From Candidatus Hydrogenedentota bacterium (GTDB taxonomy: Bacteria; Hydrogenedentota; Hydrogenedentia; Hydrogenedentales; JAGMZX01): a stretch of DNA of 33,440 nucleotides. Shown one piece after another: positions 7,878 to 16,355 of the stretch; positions within the stretch are counted from its first letter, which is position 1; every line of letters begins with the position of its first letter. The notes beneath the pieces were generated by a model, which was not told the DNA's origin, made no database searches, and saw only the letters and a program-made list of their open reading frames with translations. A program made the translations under genes and the position numbers. The stretch covers positions 1 through 33,440 of the forward strand of contig JAKQEQ010000129.1 of NCBI GenBank assembly GCA_029556545.1. Direction: 5' to 3'.

Positions 7878-10040
7878 ATGGCCGGCGTGGCGCAGTGCGT
7901 CTTGCATCTTTGCCTGATGTCTTTGTTGTGCGGCGGGGCGCACACTCTGTCCGGCGCCATACGGGACACGCACGATGCCGCCGTAGCTAACGCGTTTGTT
8001 GCGGTGCTTGACGCGTCGTGGCAAAGCGTGGGACATGCGCGAACCGACGCGCAGGGAGCGTTTTCACTGGAATCGTCCGTTGCCGGCGCGTACCTCGTCG
8101 TGCAGCCGCCGACGCGCGAGACTGCGGACGGGTTGCAGATCTGCGCCAACGAACCGCGCATCTATCAGGTATCAGAGACAACAGCAAGTCTCGATCTGCG
8201 CCTGCCTCCGGCCGGGGCGCTCGTTTTCGAGGCCTATGACGCCGAAGGTCGCCTCATGCGCTGGGCCGATTTCGAGCGCAACGGCAGGCACGCCGGGCAG
8301 TTCATGTACGCGATAAACCTCGAGGACGAGGCCGTGCCCGCCGCGTGCTGGCCCGTGCACGGCGCGCTGACGGGCGCGGCCTCCGGCCCGCGCGATCAGG
8401 GGCTTCCCGCGTTGTACGTGCGACCGGACGACACGGTCGCAATCCAGGTCCTGTTCTGGCCGACCCGCGACTACGGCAAGCTCATGCTCCGCGCGGACAA
8501 CGAAGGCGCGGCATATCGGCTTGCGGCCCCCGGCCAAGCGCGATTGCTCCTACTGAACCTCGAACTGGCGCGCACCGCCGTCGCCGACCTCGAACGGCGC
8601 GCGGACCGATACGCGCCCGACGCGGCCGCCGCGATTGCCGCGTTGCGGGTTCGCCTCGATGACGCGTCGCGGGAGGCCGATCGCCGCCAAGCCGCCACGC
8701 ACGCGGATGCGACGCTCGCCGAGGCGCTGCGGCTGCGCGACCGCCTTGAACTTGAGGCGGCGCGGGCCGCAATACCCACCGCCCGCATGGGCGATCTGCT
8801 CGTCAAGATCATCAACACCGAAGGTCAGCCTGTCGCGGGCTGCGAGGTCTCGCTCCGACAGGACCGATCGGCATTCCTGTTCGGCGTTTACGAGGGCAGC
8901 CCATATAACGCGGAGGCGTTCGAACTGGCGCGCGCAGCGGGCTTCGACTACGCCACAGTCCTGCCCGCGTGGAACTGGACTTCGAATCCAAAAATGAAGA
9001 AGGGCGCCATTGACAAGACGTTCGGCATTTCCGCCTTGCGAAAGCTCGGATACCGCGTCAAAGCCCACGGCGTCCTATGGATGCAGGAGTACGGCATCCT
9101 CCCCGACCGTGCGCGCGCGATGCCGCATGCGGAACTGGTCGAAGCGGCGTTGTCGCATCAGCGCGCCCTCATCGAGACCTTCCCCGAGTCCATCGCCATC
9201 TGGGAGGCAATGAACGAACCGGCCAACACCAACGTGGTCGGCCTGCCCCGGGACACCATGATTCAACTGCTCACGTCCGCGGCAGCCAACATCGCCGTCA
9301 CGAGAAAGCCCGCCCTCGTCAACAGCCCCCATGAGTTCAGCTACGGCGCAATGTATTTTCAGTACGGACTGGATAATCGGCCCGTCGACGACTATCCCAT
9401 GACATATTCGGCGTTCCTGAAACTCGCGCGCGACGCGAGCGCGCTCGATGACATCGACATCATCGGGTTGCAGTTCTATCCCGGCTTCCACCTCAACCCG
9501 GACTTTGGGAGCCAGCAGGGACCGGCCTTCACGCCTGCCCATCTGCTCGATACTGTCGAGCGGTATACCCACTTCGGGAAAACGGTCCACATTACCGAGT
9601 TGTCGTTGCCGTCCGATTACGGTTCCGACTGGACCGCGGGCTACTGGCGCGAGCCCTGGACCGAGGCGGCCCAGGCCGATTACGTCGAGGCTGTATTTAC
9701 CCTAGCATTCGCTCATCCGCAGGTGCGATCGGTCACGTGGTGGGACATCACCGACCTGAAGCCCGCGGTGCTTTCCGGCGGGCTGGTCCGCGCGGACGGC
9801 GCGCCGAAGGCGGCCTTCGAGCGGCTGCGCCGCCTGCTCGAAACGTGGCGCACCAACGCTACGGGCGAAACCGACGCGCAAGGCATCGCCGCGTTTCGCG
9901 CGTTCGGCGGGGCTTATACCATCAGCGTGGTCACGCCTGGTGGCCAGATCGGGAAAGCTACCGCAACAATCGAGCGTGAGTTCGAGATTCTCGAACGTTG
10001 GAAGAACACGCTGGAGATCCAACTCGAGGACGCGCCATGA
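7878..10040 (+). CDS. secreted GH10 family glycosidase
   Basis: A 720-residue protein with a signal peptide over residues 1-26. Residues 25-110 look like a carboxypeptidase-regulatory beta-sandwich. About 225-300 is Ala/Arg/Glu-rich and probably helical or coiled. The GH10 (TIM-barrel, endo-xylanase family) domain spans about 305-665: active-site H397 in KAHGVLW, acid/base E447 in WEAMNEP, and nucleophile E574 in HITELSLPS. A short beta domain ends the protein. GH10 enzymes cut beta-1,4-linked xylan or glucan-like backbones with retention. In this operon it may trim or edit the cell's own polysaccharide rather than feed on plant xylan; that is inference. AGGAG sits only one base before the ATG at 7878, so the in-frame GTG at 7887 (ten bases away) may be the true start. 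The stop overlaps the next ATG. Confidence 0.85.
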   Translation: MAGVAQCVLHLCLMSLLCGGAHTLSGAIRDTHDAAVANAFVAVLDASWQSVGHARTDAQGAFSLESSVAGAYLVVQPPTRETADGLQICANEPRIYQVSETTASLDLRLPPAGALVFEAYDAEGRLMRWADFERNGRHAGQFMYAINLEDEAVPAACWPVHGALTGAASGPRDQGLPALYVRPDDTVAIQVLFWPTRDYGKLMLRADNEGAAYRLAAPGQARLLLLNLELARTAVADLERRADRYAPDAAAAIAALRVRLDDASREADRRQAATHADATLAEALRLRDRLELEAARAAIPTARMGDLLVKIINTEGQPVAGCEVSLRQDRSAFLFGVYEGSPYNAEAFELARAAGFDYATVLPAWNWTSNPKMKKGAIDKTFGISALRKLGYRVKAHGVLWMQEYGILPDRARAMPHAELVEAALSHQRALIETFPESIAIWEAMNEPANTNVVGLPRDTMIQLLTSAAANIAVTRKPALVNSPHEFSYGAMYFQYGLDNRPVDDYPMTYSAFLKLARDASALDDIDIIGLQFYPGFHLNPDFGSQQGPAFTPAHLLDTVERYTHFGKTVHITELSLPSDYGSDWTAGYWREPWTEAAQADYVEAVFTLAFAHPQVRSVTWWDITDLKPAVLSGGLVRADGAPKAAFERLRRLLETWRTNATGETDAQGIAAFRAFGGAYTISVVTPGGQIGKATATIEREFEILERWKNTLEIQLEDAP

Positions 10041-11227
10041 AGCCCGTCAACGTGCTCTATCTCGTCCGCACTTGGGCGCTCGGCGGGTCCCACACCATCA
10101 TCCGTCTGCTATTGCGCCATCTTCCGCGCGACCGGTTCAACGTCATTACCGTGCCTTACGACGCGCCCGGCCGCGGCGACGCCGATTTCATCGCGTCGGT
10201 CCGCAAGCAGGGCGACGATGTGGCCCCGGATCGCATTCCCTGGCGCAGCCGCGCGAACTGGTTTCGCGCGCGCCGCGCGGTCGCGGAACTGATTTGCCGC
10301 TACGACATCAGCCTCATTCATACGCACGACACAAACTCGAACGTACTGATCGGCCTTGGGCGTGACCGCTGGCCCTGCGCCTGCGTGGCGAGCCCCTACG
10401 GCTGGTGGGAACCCGAGCCGCGCCGCCGCATCCGCGCTTATCACTGGATCGAGAAGAACCTCGCGCTGCCCCGCTTCGACCGCCTCATCACAGTATCCCA
10501 CACCATGAAGCGCAAGATTCTCGCGGGCCGCGCCGCTGCGGACCGCGTCAAGGTTATTCACACCGGCCTCGATCCCTCGCAGTTCGCCGGCGGCCAAACG
10601 CGGGAAGCCGTCCGCGAGGAACTCGGCATTGCGCCGGAAGACCTTGTTATCGGCACGGTGAGCCGCCTCTTCCGCGAGAAGGGCCATACCTTCCTGCTCC
10701 AGGCCGCGGCGAGTATCGTCGCCGATTGCCCGCGACTGCGACTGCTTATCGTCGGGACGGGCGACCAGCGCGAACCGCTCGAACAGGAGGCGCGCGCGCT
10801 AGGCATCCGAGACCGTGTCACCTTTACCGGTTACTACGAGGACTTGCCGGCCGCGCTGCGTGCGATGGACCTCTTCGCGCAGCCCAGTATCCAGGACGAG
10901 GGTTTCCCGACCGCCATCCTCGAGGCGCAACTGATGGGCTTGCCCGTGATCGCGTCTAATATCGGCGGGACCTTCGAAACCATGGATGTCGACCGGACCG
11001 GCATGCTCGTTCCTCCGCGCGACGCGGACGCCCTCGCAATCGCCATGCGACTGCTCCTCCAGGACGCGCCCCGCCGCCGCGAGATGGCCGCCGCCGCCCG
11101 ACCTTGGGTCGAACACTCCTTCACACTGATAGACATGATTGATCGTGTCGTCGCGACGTATGACGAAGCCATCGCGCACTTCGCGGCGACCCGCGGCGGC
11201 CACGGGTCATTGAGGGGCGCGGAGTAG
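10037..11227 (+). CDS. glycosyltransferase family 4
   Basis: A 396-residue GT-B fold retaining glycosyltransferase. The N-terminal domain opens with NVLYLVRTWALGGSH (the GG loop). The C-terminal GT1-type domain starts near residue 200 with IGTVSRLFREKGH and holds the nucleotide-sugar motif E288-x7-E296 in EGFPTAILE, followed by GLPVIASNIGG. It should transfer a sugar from a nucleotide donor to the growing repeat unit on the cytoplasmic face of the membrane. The start is the ATG overlapping the GH10 stop (ATGA), with GAGGA about eight bases upstream; an upstream-extended frame overlaps the GH10 gene without reason. The stop TAG shares one base with the GTG of the next gene, so translational coupling along the operon is likely. 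Donor and linkage cannot be read from sequence. Confidence 0.88.
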   Translation: MKPVNVLYLVRTWALGGSHTIIRLLLRHLPRDRFNVITVPYDAPGRGDADFIASVRKQGDDVAPDRIPWRSRANWFRARRAVAELICRYDISLIHTHDTNSNVLIGLGRDRWPCACVASPYGWWEPEPRRRIRAYHWIEKNLALPRFDRLITVSHTMKRKILAGRAAADRVKVIHTGLDPSQFAGGQTREAVREELGIAPEDLVIGTVSRLFREKGHTFLLQAAASIVADCPRLRLLIVGTGDQREPLEQEARALGIRDRVTFTGYYEDLPAALRAMDLFAQPSIQDEGFPTAILEAQLMGLPVIASNIGGTFETMDVDRTGMLVPPRDADALAIAMRLLLQDAPRRREMAAAARPWVEHSFTLIDMIDRVVATYDEAIAHFAATRGGHGSLRGAE

Positions 11228-12813
11228 TGGGCACGTCGCCGCGCAGCCCGGTCATCTTCGCCACGCTCCACACTTGCGCAATCGTACTCAGCACCGCGGC
11301 GCTCGCGCCCCTGTTGCATCAAGCGGACAACACCCTGCTCAATCACCGCGAGTGGAGCGTGACCAAGACCAAGGTCGCCATGGATCTCATGGGCGCGAAA
11401 TCATACCTGACCGGCCCCCAGGCGCTCGCCGGCAGTCAGCTCAACTTGGGCGCTTGGCACGGCTATCAGGAGGTCGCGCTCCGCATGAAGGTCCGCCCCG
11501 AGACGGTCCGTTTCCGCGTTTGGCTAGAGGAAAATGCCTATCTCTACGTCATCTACGACCGGGACCACGTTGTTGGTTGGGAAGATGCCACGTGGCAGGC
11601 GGTTCGGCTGTCCACGTGGCCCTTGCTGCCATCGGCCCAAGTGCGCGCCAAAGCAGGCGGCGAGTTCTTAGAACACCGTCCGCTCGAAGGCATAGTCTTG
11701 CGCGAAAAGGCCTGGAACGACGTCGAACTGCGCTTCGGGGCCGATACCGCCGTGTTGATCTTGAACAAAGGCCCCGCCATTCCGGTCGGCGCGCCCATCC
11801 TTGATGCCTTTCACGTCGCGTTTCGCGGCGGGTCCCGGCCCGCAAGCGTGGACACGATAGCCATCGCCGGCGCGGGGAACGAGCGGGTATTCCGGGCGGA
11901 TTTCAGCAACACCGAGGGCCTTGTCCGGACGGCGCTCGTGATTGCATCGCTGCTCCTGGGCGCAACCCTCGCTTTCCTCGGTTTGTACCGCGCCGCAACC
12001 GGCGGATGGCGGCCGGGCGCGGCCGCCGCCGCAAGCGTGCTCGTCACCCTTGCGGTTTGCTCGTGGATACTCTACGTCTTCTTCACGTGTTTTCAGGCGC
12101 ACACGTATCCCGTTTTCGACGAAGACGCCCGCCGACTCGAAGACTTTCTGGTGCGGCGTTTCGCCGATGACGTGGTCGAGCAGATCAAGTCTCAGTTCAC
12201 CCCGGAGAATCCCAAACACCGCCGCCGCATTCTCATACTCGGCACCTCCCAGACCTGGGGCAGCGGCGCCATGAAGCGGGAGGACGCCTTTGTCGCCCAA
12301 GTCGAGCGCCGTCTCAACGAATCTCCCGACGACGATGCCCGCTTCGAATGCATTCCCGCAGCCATTCCCGGCGTCAATGCCCCCTTGCTGCTCGACTTCT
12401 ACCGCAATTTCTGGATCGATTTCGGCCATGAACTCGTGGTCATCAATCTCGGCATGAACGACCGTGACCCCGACGCCTTCGCGGAAGCGCTACGCGGGTT
12501 CGTGCAACTGAACCAGCAACGCGGCATACCCACGCTCTTTGCGCTGGAACCCGCCTCCATCGAGGATTGCCCCGACGGACTCGAGCCAAGTCATTCCGTC
12601 ATGCGTCGCGTGGCCCAAGAGACGGGCACGCCCATCGTGGACCTCTTTGCCGCCATGAAAGCCCGTTACGCGGACGGCATTCTCTGGTGGGACGTAGTTC
12701 ATCCCACGAACTTCGGCCACGAGTGTATCGCCGACGTCCTGGCTCCCGTCATCCGCGACCTCCTCGCGGGCGCGCCACATCCGCCCTCGCCTGGCGGTTC
12801 CGCGCAATCTTGA
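11227..12813 (+). CDS. membrane SGNH/GDSL hydrolase family protein
   Basis: A 528-residue protein. An N-terminal hydrophobic segment (about 9-30) is followed by a beta-rich extracytoplasmic region (about 40-225), two membrane helices (about 233-255 and 266-289), and an SGNH hydrolase domain from about 334. Block I is GTSQTWGSG with the likely nucleophile S341; block III is NLGMND with N411; block V is D489-VV-H492. Such domains remove or transfer acyl groups, and membrane-bound SGNH proteins in polysaccharide clusters often set O-acetylation. By sequence the catalytic set is complete. The GTG start overlaps the upstream stop (TAGTG). The last gene of the polysaccharide set, it is followed after about 70 bases by tilS. 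Confidence 0.78.
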   Translation: MGTSPRSPVIFATLHTCAIVLSTAALAPLLHQADNTLLNHREWSVTKTKVAMDLMGAKSYLTGPQALAGSQLNLGAWHGYQEVALRMKVRPETVRFRVWLEENAYLYVIYDRDHVVGWEDATWQAVRLSTWPLLPSAQVRAKAGGEFLEHRPLEGIVLREKAWNDVELRFGADTAVLILNKGPAIPVGAPILDAFHVAFRGGSRPASVDTIAIAGAGNERVFRADFSNTEGLVRTALVIASLLLGATLAFLGLYRAATGGWRPGAAAAASVLVTLAVCSWILYVFFTCFQAHTYPVFDEDARRLEDFLVRRFADDVVEQIKSQFTPENPKHRRRILILGTSQTWGSGAMKREDAFVAQVERRLNESPDDDARFECIPAAIPGVNAPLLLDFYRNFWIDFGHELVVINLGMNDRDPDAFAEALRGFVQLNQQRGIPTLFALEPASIEDCPDGLEPSHSVMRRVAQETGTPIVDLFAAMKARYADGILWWDVVHPTNFGHECIADVLAPVIRDLLAGAPHPPSPGGSAQS

Positions 12814-12886
12814 CTTGCACGCCCTGCGTAGATCGTGTTGCGGGCAAGGTGGACGGGATGAATGCCGCCCCGCTATGCTGGCGGCC

Positions 12887-14368
12887 ATGCGGGCGTCAGC
12901 AAGTTCCTTGACCAAGAAAGCACGCGCGACTATCGCCGGACATGACATGCTGCGCGCGGGACAGCGCGTGCTGGTTGCCGTCTCCGGCGGCGCGGACTCG
13001 GTGGCGTTGGCGTACGTGCTTGCGGAACTGGGCTACCCCATCGAAATCGCCCATTTCGATCATGAGACGCGCGACGGTGCGAGCGCGGCGGACGCGCGCT
13101 TCGTCGAGCGTCTCGCCAACCGGCTCAACGCGCCGTATCATCTCGAGCGGCGACCCGTGGCGCGCGAAGCATGCGCGGCGGGCAAGTCCTTCGAGCACCA
13201 TGCTCGCGACCTGCGCTACGCTTTCTTTCTCCGCACCGCCCGCGAGCGCGGTATTGCCGCCATCGCAACGGGCCATCACGCCGACGACCAGGCCGAAACC
13301 GTGCTCCTGCGCATCCTCCGCGGGAGCGGCCTCCAAGGACTCGCGGGCATCCCACCGGTACGCGAGACGGACGGCGCCCGCATCGTGCGCCCGCTGATTG
13401 CGTGCAGCCGCGTGGAGATTCTCGCGTACCTCCGGGCGCGGCGGCTGCGCTACCGCACCGACGTCACGAACGCGGACCGGTCCTTCCCCCGCAACCGCAT
13501 CCGCCACGAACTCATCCCGATGCTTGAACGCGCGTACAACCCCGCAGTGCGCGCGGCGCTGCTGCGCTTGGCGGAGATGCAGCGGCGTCAGAATGCCTAT
13601 CTTCGCCCCTTCGAGGAGAAGGCTCTGAAACGGTCCCTCGACCCGACCGGGGCGTTGCTTCGCGCGCCGTTCCGCGAGTTGCCCGAGATGCTGCGCCATC
13701 GCTGCATCGCCCAATGGACGCGGGCTCGTGGGGTCGCGTGCGACTATGAGCGTATTCTTGCGGCGGCGGACTTCATCGTCCACGGGGCGACGGGGCGACG
13801 ACTCGACTTGGGCGCGGGTACGCTCCTTTACAACGGCCGGGAAGCCGCGTATCTCCTTGGCGAGACGATCCCAGAAACCGTCGCGCCAGTAGCCTTGGTC
13901 TTTCCTCCTGATCTGTCAAGAGACACTCGGGCGAAGAGGGACAAAAAGGGACAGTCGCGGCACACCGCTTGCCCGTGCGCTGAAACACGCGCACTGGGCC
14001 GGCGCTTCCTCGTGCGGCGCCTCGAACGACCCCCGCGCGCGGCGCTGAAATCGTATTGCACCCCCACGCGCCAAGTCTTCGACGCGGATGCATTGGGCGA
14101 AGAATTGATAGTGCGGACGCGGCGCGCGGGTGACCGGTTCACGCCCTTAGGCATGTCGGGCGCGAAGAAGCTTAGCGATTTCTTTATCGACCGGGGCGTG
14201 CCCGCGCCCTGCCGCGACATCGTGCCGCTGGTGGCGGATGGCGCCCGCATTCTCTGGGTCGTAGGCTATATGCCATCGGCGCTGGCCGCCGTGGGACGGC
14301 GCACGCGGCGCTTGATTGAGATTGAGGCCCTGCCCGATTTCGGAGCAATCCCCGATGAGATTGATTGA
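12887..14368 (+). CDS. tilS: tRNA(Ile)-lysidine synthase
   Basis: About 493 residues. TilS attaches lysine to C34 of the CAU-anticodon tRNA-Ile so that it reads AUA. The ATP-PPi loop SGGADS (33-38), HFDHETRDGAS, the EHHARDLRYAFF segment, ATGHHADDQAET, LRGSGLQGLAGIPP and the FPRNRIRHELIPML segment are all present, and the C-terminal TilS domain (TRRAGDRFTPLGM, KKLSDFFIDRGVP) is intact. Starts at 12875 and 12887 are both possible; 12887 fits the family's N-terminus, and neither has a strong ribosome site. Residues about 341-372, in the linker before the C-terminal domain, are unusually basic and their DNA has an A-rich run unlike the rest of the gene (see findings). The gene overlaps hpt by 14 bases, the widespread tilS-hpt arrangement. 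Confidence 0.92.
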   Translation: MRASASSLTKKARATIAGHDMLRAGQRVLVAVSGGADSVALAYVLAELGYPIEIAHFDHETRDGASAADARFVERLANRLNAPYHLERRPVAREACAAGKSFEHHARDLRYAFFLRTARERGIAAIATGHHADDQAETVLLRILRGSGLQGLAGIPPVRETDGARIVRPLIACSRVEILAYLRARRLRYRTDVTNADRSFPRNRIRHELIPMLERAYNPAVRAALLRLAEMQRRQNAYLRPFEEKALKRSLDPTGALLRAPFRELPEMLRHRCIAQWTRARGVACDYERILAAADFIVHGATGRRLDLGAGTLLYNGREAAYLLGETIPETVAPVALVFPPDLSRDTRAKRDKKGQSRHTACPCAETRALGRRFLVRRLERPPRAALKSYCTPTRQVFDADALGEELIVRTRRAGDRFTPLGMSGAKKLSDFFIDRGVPAPCRDIVPLVADGARILWVVGYMPSALAAVGRRTRRLIEIEALPDFGAIPDEID

Positions 14369-14882
14369 GCCGCCGCTTTTCGACGCCGAGACCATCGCCG
14401 CGCGTGTCACGGCGCTGGCCGCCGCCATCGACCGCGACCGCGCCGGTGGGTCGCTTCTGGTCATCGCGGTGCTCAAGGGCGCGGCGCTCTTCGCGGCGGA
14501 CCTCGTGCGGCGTCTGTCCGGCGACGTGTGCCTCGATTTCATTCGCGCCCGAAGTTACATCGGCGAGACCTCGTCCGGCGTGGTCGAGATCATGCACGCC
14601 CCGGAAGTATTGATTCGAGACCGCCACGTATTGCTTGTCGAGGACATTCTCGATACGGGGCGGACCGCGTCCCAGATCATCGCGTGGCTCAAGGAGCGCG
14701 GCCCGGCAAGCCTGCGCGTGTGTGCGCTGATCGACAAACCGGCGCGCCGTCTGGTCGAAGTGCGCGCCGATTACGTCGGCTTTTCCATCGAAGACCATTT
14801 TGTGGTGGGCTACGGACTCGACCATAACGAACAATACCGGCACTTGCCGTCCGTGTACACGCTGGATACGAATGAGGTATAG
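14355..14882 (+). CDS. hpt: hypoxanthine phosphoribosyltransferase
   Basis: A 175-residue purine-salvage enzyme that makes IMP (or GMP) from hypoxanthine (or guanine) and PRPP in the cytoplasm. The PRPP-binding motif is complete: LLVEDILDTGRT with E96, D97 and D100-T-G-R. The flexible loop RSYIGETSSGVV (near 67) and the C-terminal purine-binding part (DYVGFSIEDHFVVGYGLD) match the family, and length is normal. The ATG at 14355 has GGAG ten bases upstream and overlaps the tilS end by 14 bases; an earlier in-frame start at 14316 would lie deep inside tilS. It is followed five bases after its stop by the oxidoreductase gene. Confidence 0.93.
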   Translation: MRLIEPPLFDAETIAARVTALAAAIDRDRAGGSLLVIAVLKGAALFAADLVRRLSGDVCLDFIRARSYIGETSSGVVEIMHAPEVLIRDRHVLLVEDILDTGRTASQIIAWLKERGPASLRVCALIDKPARRLVEVRADYVGFSIEDHFVVGYGLDHNEQYRHLPSVYTLDTNEV

Positions 14883-14886
14883 CCTG

Positions 14887-16266
14887 ATGGATTTGCACCT
14901 GGACACGACGCCCGCTCGAACCGCCGCCGTGCCCTTCGACGCCGAGGGGCGGTATCGCTCGGTCAGTTACTGGCACGAAACGGTGGACATGACGCCGGGA
15001 CCGGCGCTCGAGGGCGATATCGACTGCGACGTGGCCGTCATCGGCGGCGGCTACACGGGGTTGTCGGTCGCCTACAACCTCAAGCGACTCGCGCCAGACC
15101 TGGACATCGTCCTGCTTGAGAAAGCGGTAGTCGGCCACGGCGCAAGCGGGCGCAACGGCGGATTCGCGATGCCGCTGACGGGATGGGACCTACTCTACAC
15201 GGTCCGCAAGTTGGGCGAAGCCGCGGGCGGCGCGGTTTACCGCGTCATGTACGACGCCGTATCACACGTCAAGAAACTGGTTGCGGACCACGGCATCGCG
15301 TGCGACCTCGAGGCCACGGGATACGCGCTGATCAACACGTGCGCGGCCCGGGAACGCCGCGCCCGGAAAGAATACGCCTGCGCGCACCGCCTCGGCTTTG
15401 ACCACGTCTGGCTCGATAAGGCCGCCCTCGAGGAATACATTCGCTGCCCGCGGTTCCGCAGCGGGGTATTCGACCCGCATCCCTGCGTAATCAATCCCGC
15501 GAAGCTGGCCCGGGGCATGAAGGGCGTGGTCGAGCGCGCGGGCGTGCGCGTCTTCGAACGAACGCCGCTCGAGGCCTTGACCGCCGGCCCGCGCGTGGAG
15601 CTGTGCACGCCCAAGGGCCGTGTGCGCGCGCCGCGCGCCGTACTCGCCGTGAACGGCTACGGGGCGGCGCTCGGGTTCATGCCCGCGCGCATTCTACCCG
15701 TGCACACCTTCATCGTGCTGACCGAGCCGCTGACGACGGCGCAACTCGAACGGATCGGCTGGGCAGAAAAGCGGGCAAGTCTCGAGACCGCGCGCAATTT
15801 CATCCACTATTTCCGGCTCACCGCGGACAACCGTATCCTTTTCGGCGGTGAGGACGCCACGCTTTACTGGCGGGGCCGCTATTATGACCGCGACCCGCGC
15901 GTTTTCGACGCGCTCAAGGCCCGGTTTCGCGCCTATTTCCCGGACCTTGCCGATGTGAAATTCACGCGTGAGTGGGGCGGCGTACTCGGTGTCACTTTCG
16001 ACATGTTCCCTACTTTCGGCGTGTGCGGCGAGCACAACAACCTCTATTATGCCGCGGGCTACTCGGGCCACGGCGTGGCCCTCGCCAACTACGCGGGCGC
16101 GCTGCTTGCCCCGCGCATCGTCGCCGATCTGGGCCGGCGTGAAGCCGCGACCGCGCCCTTCTGGAACCGCACGCCGCCGTATCTGTTTCAACAACCCCTC
16201 CGCTACGCGGGCATGCACGCCTATCGCGCCGCGCTCCGCGCCGGGGATATCCTGCAAGGCGCGTAA
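14887..16266 (+). CDS. FAD-dependent amine/amino-acid oxidoreductase (DAO family, PuuB-like)
   Basis: A 459-residue flavoprotein. The Rossmann dinucleotide motif VIGGGYTG (51-58) ends in an acidic LLEK for the ribose. GHGASGRNGGF near 83-93 is the flavin-contact segment shared by gamma-glutamylputrescine oxidase (PuuB) and related DAO-family oxidases, and the C-terminal AAGYSGHGVALANYAG is the second FAD-binding signature. It should oxidise a secondary or primary amine with O2 or another acceptor; the substrate is not fixed by sequence, and no putrescine-pathway neighbours are present. The start at 14887 is chosen for GAGG nine bases upstream; an in-frame ATG at 14872 inside hpt lacks one. 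It probably shares a transcript with tilS and hpt. Confidence 0.82.
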   Translation: MDLHLDTTPARTAAVPFDAEGRYRSVSYWHETVDMTPGPALEGDIDCDVAVIGGGYTGLSVAYNLKRLAPDLDIVLLEKAVVGHGASGRNGGFAMPLTGWDLLYTVRKLGEAAGGAVYRVMYDAVSHVKKLVADHGIACDLEATGYALINTCAARERRARKEYACAHRLGFDHVWLDKAALEEYIRCPRFRSGVFDPHPCVINPAKLARGMKGVVERAGVRVFERTPLEALTAGPRVELCTPKGRVRAPRAVLAVNGYGAALGFMPARILPVHTFIVLTEPLTTAQLERIGWAEKRASLETARNFIHYFRLTADNRILFGGEDATLYWRGRYYDRDPRVFDALKARFRAYFPDLADVKFTREWGGVLGVTFDMFPTFGVCGEHNNLYYAAGYSGHGVALANYAGALLAPRIVADLGRREAATAPFWNRTPPYLFQQPLRYAGMHAYRAALRAGDILQGA

Positions 16267-16355
16267 GGTCGTCCGCGGGCCCCGTTGCGCGCGAAACGCA
16301 AAAGCGGTAGGATGACTGGAAGCGCGCGGCGGTCGCGCCCGGCGAAGAGGCAGTC

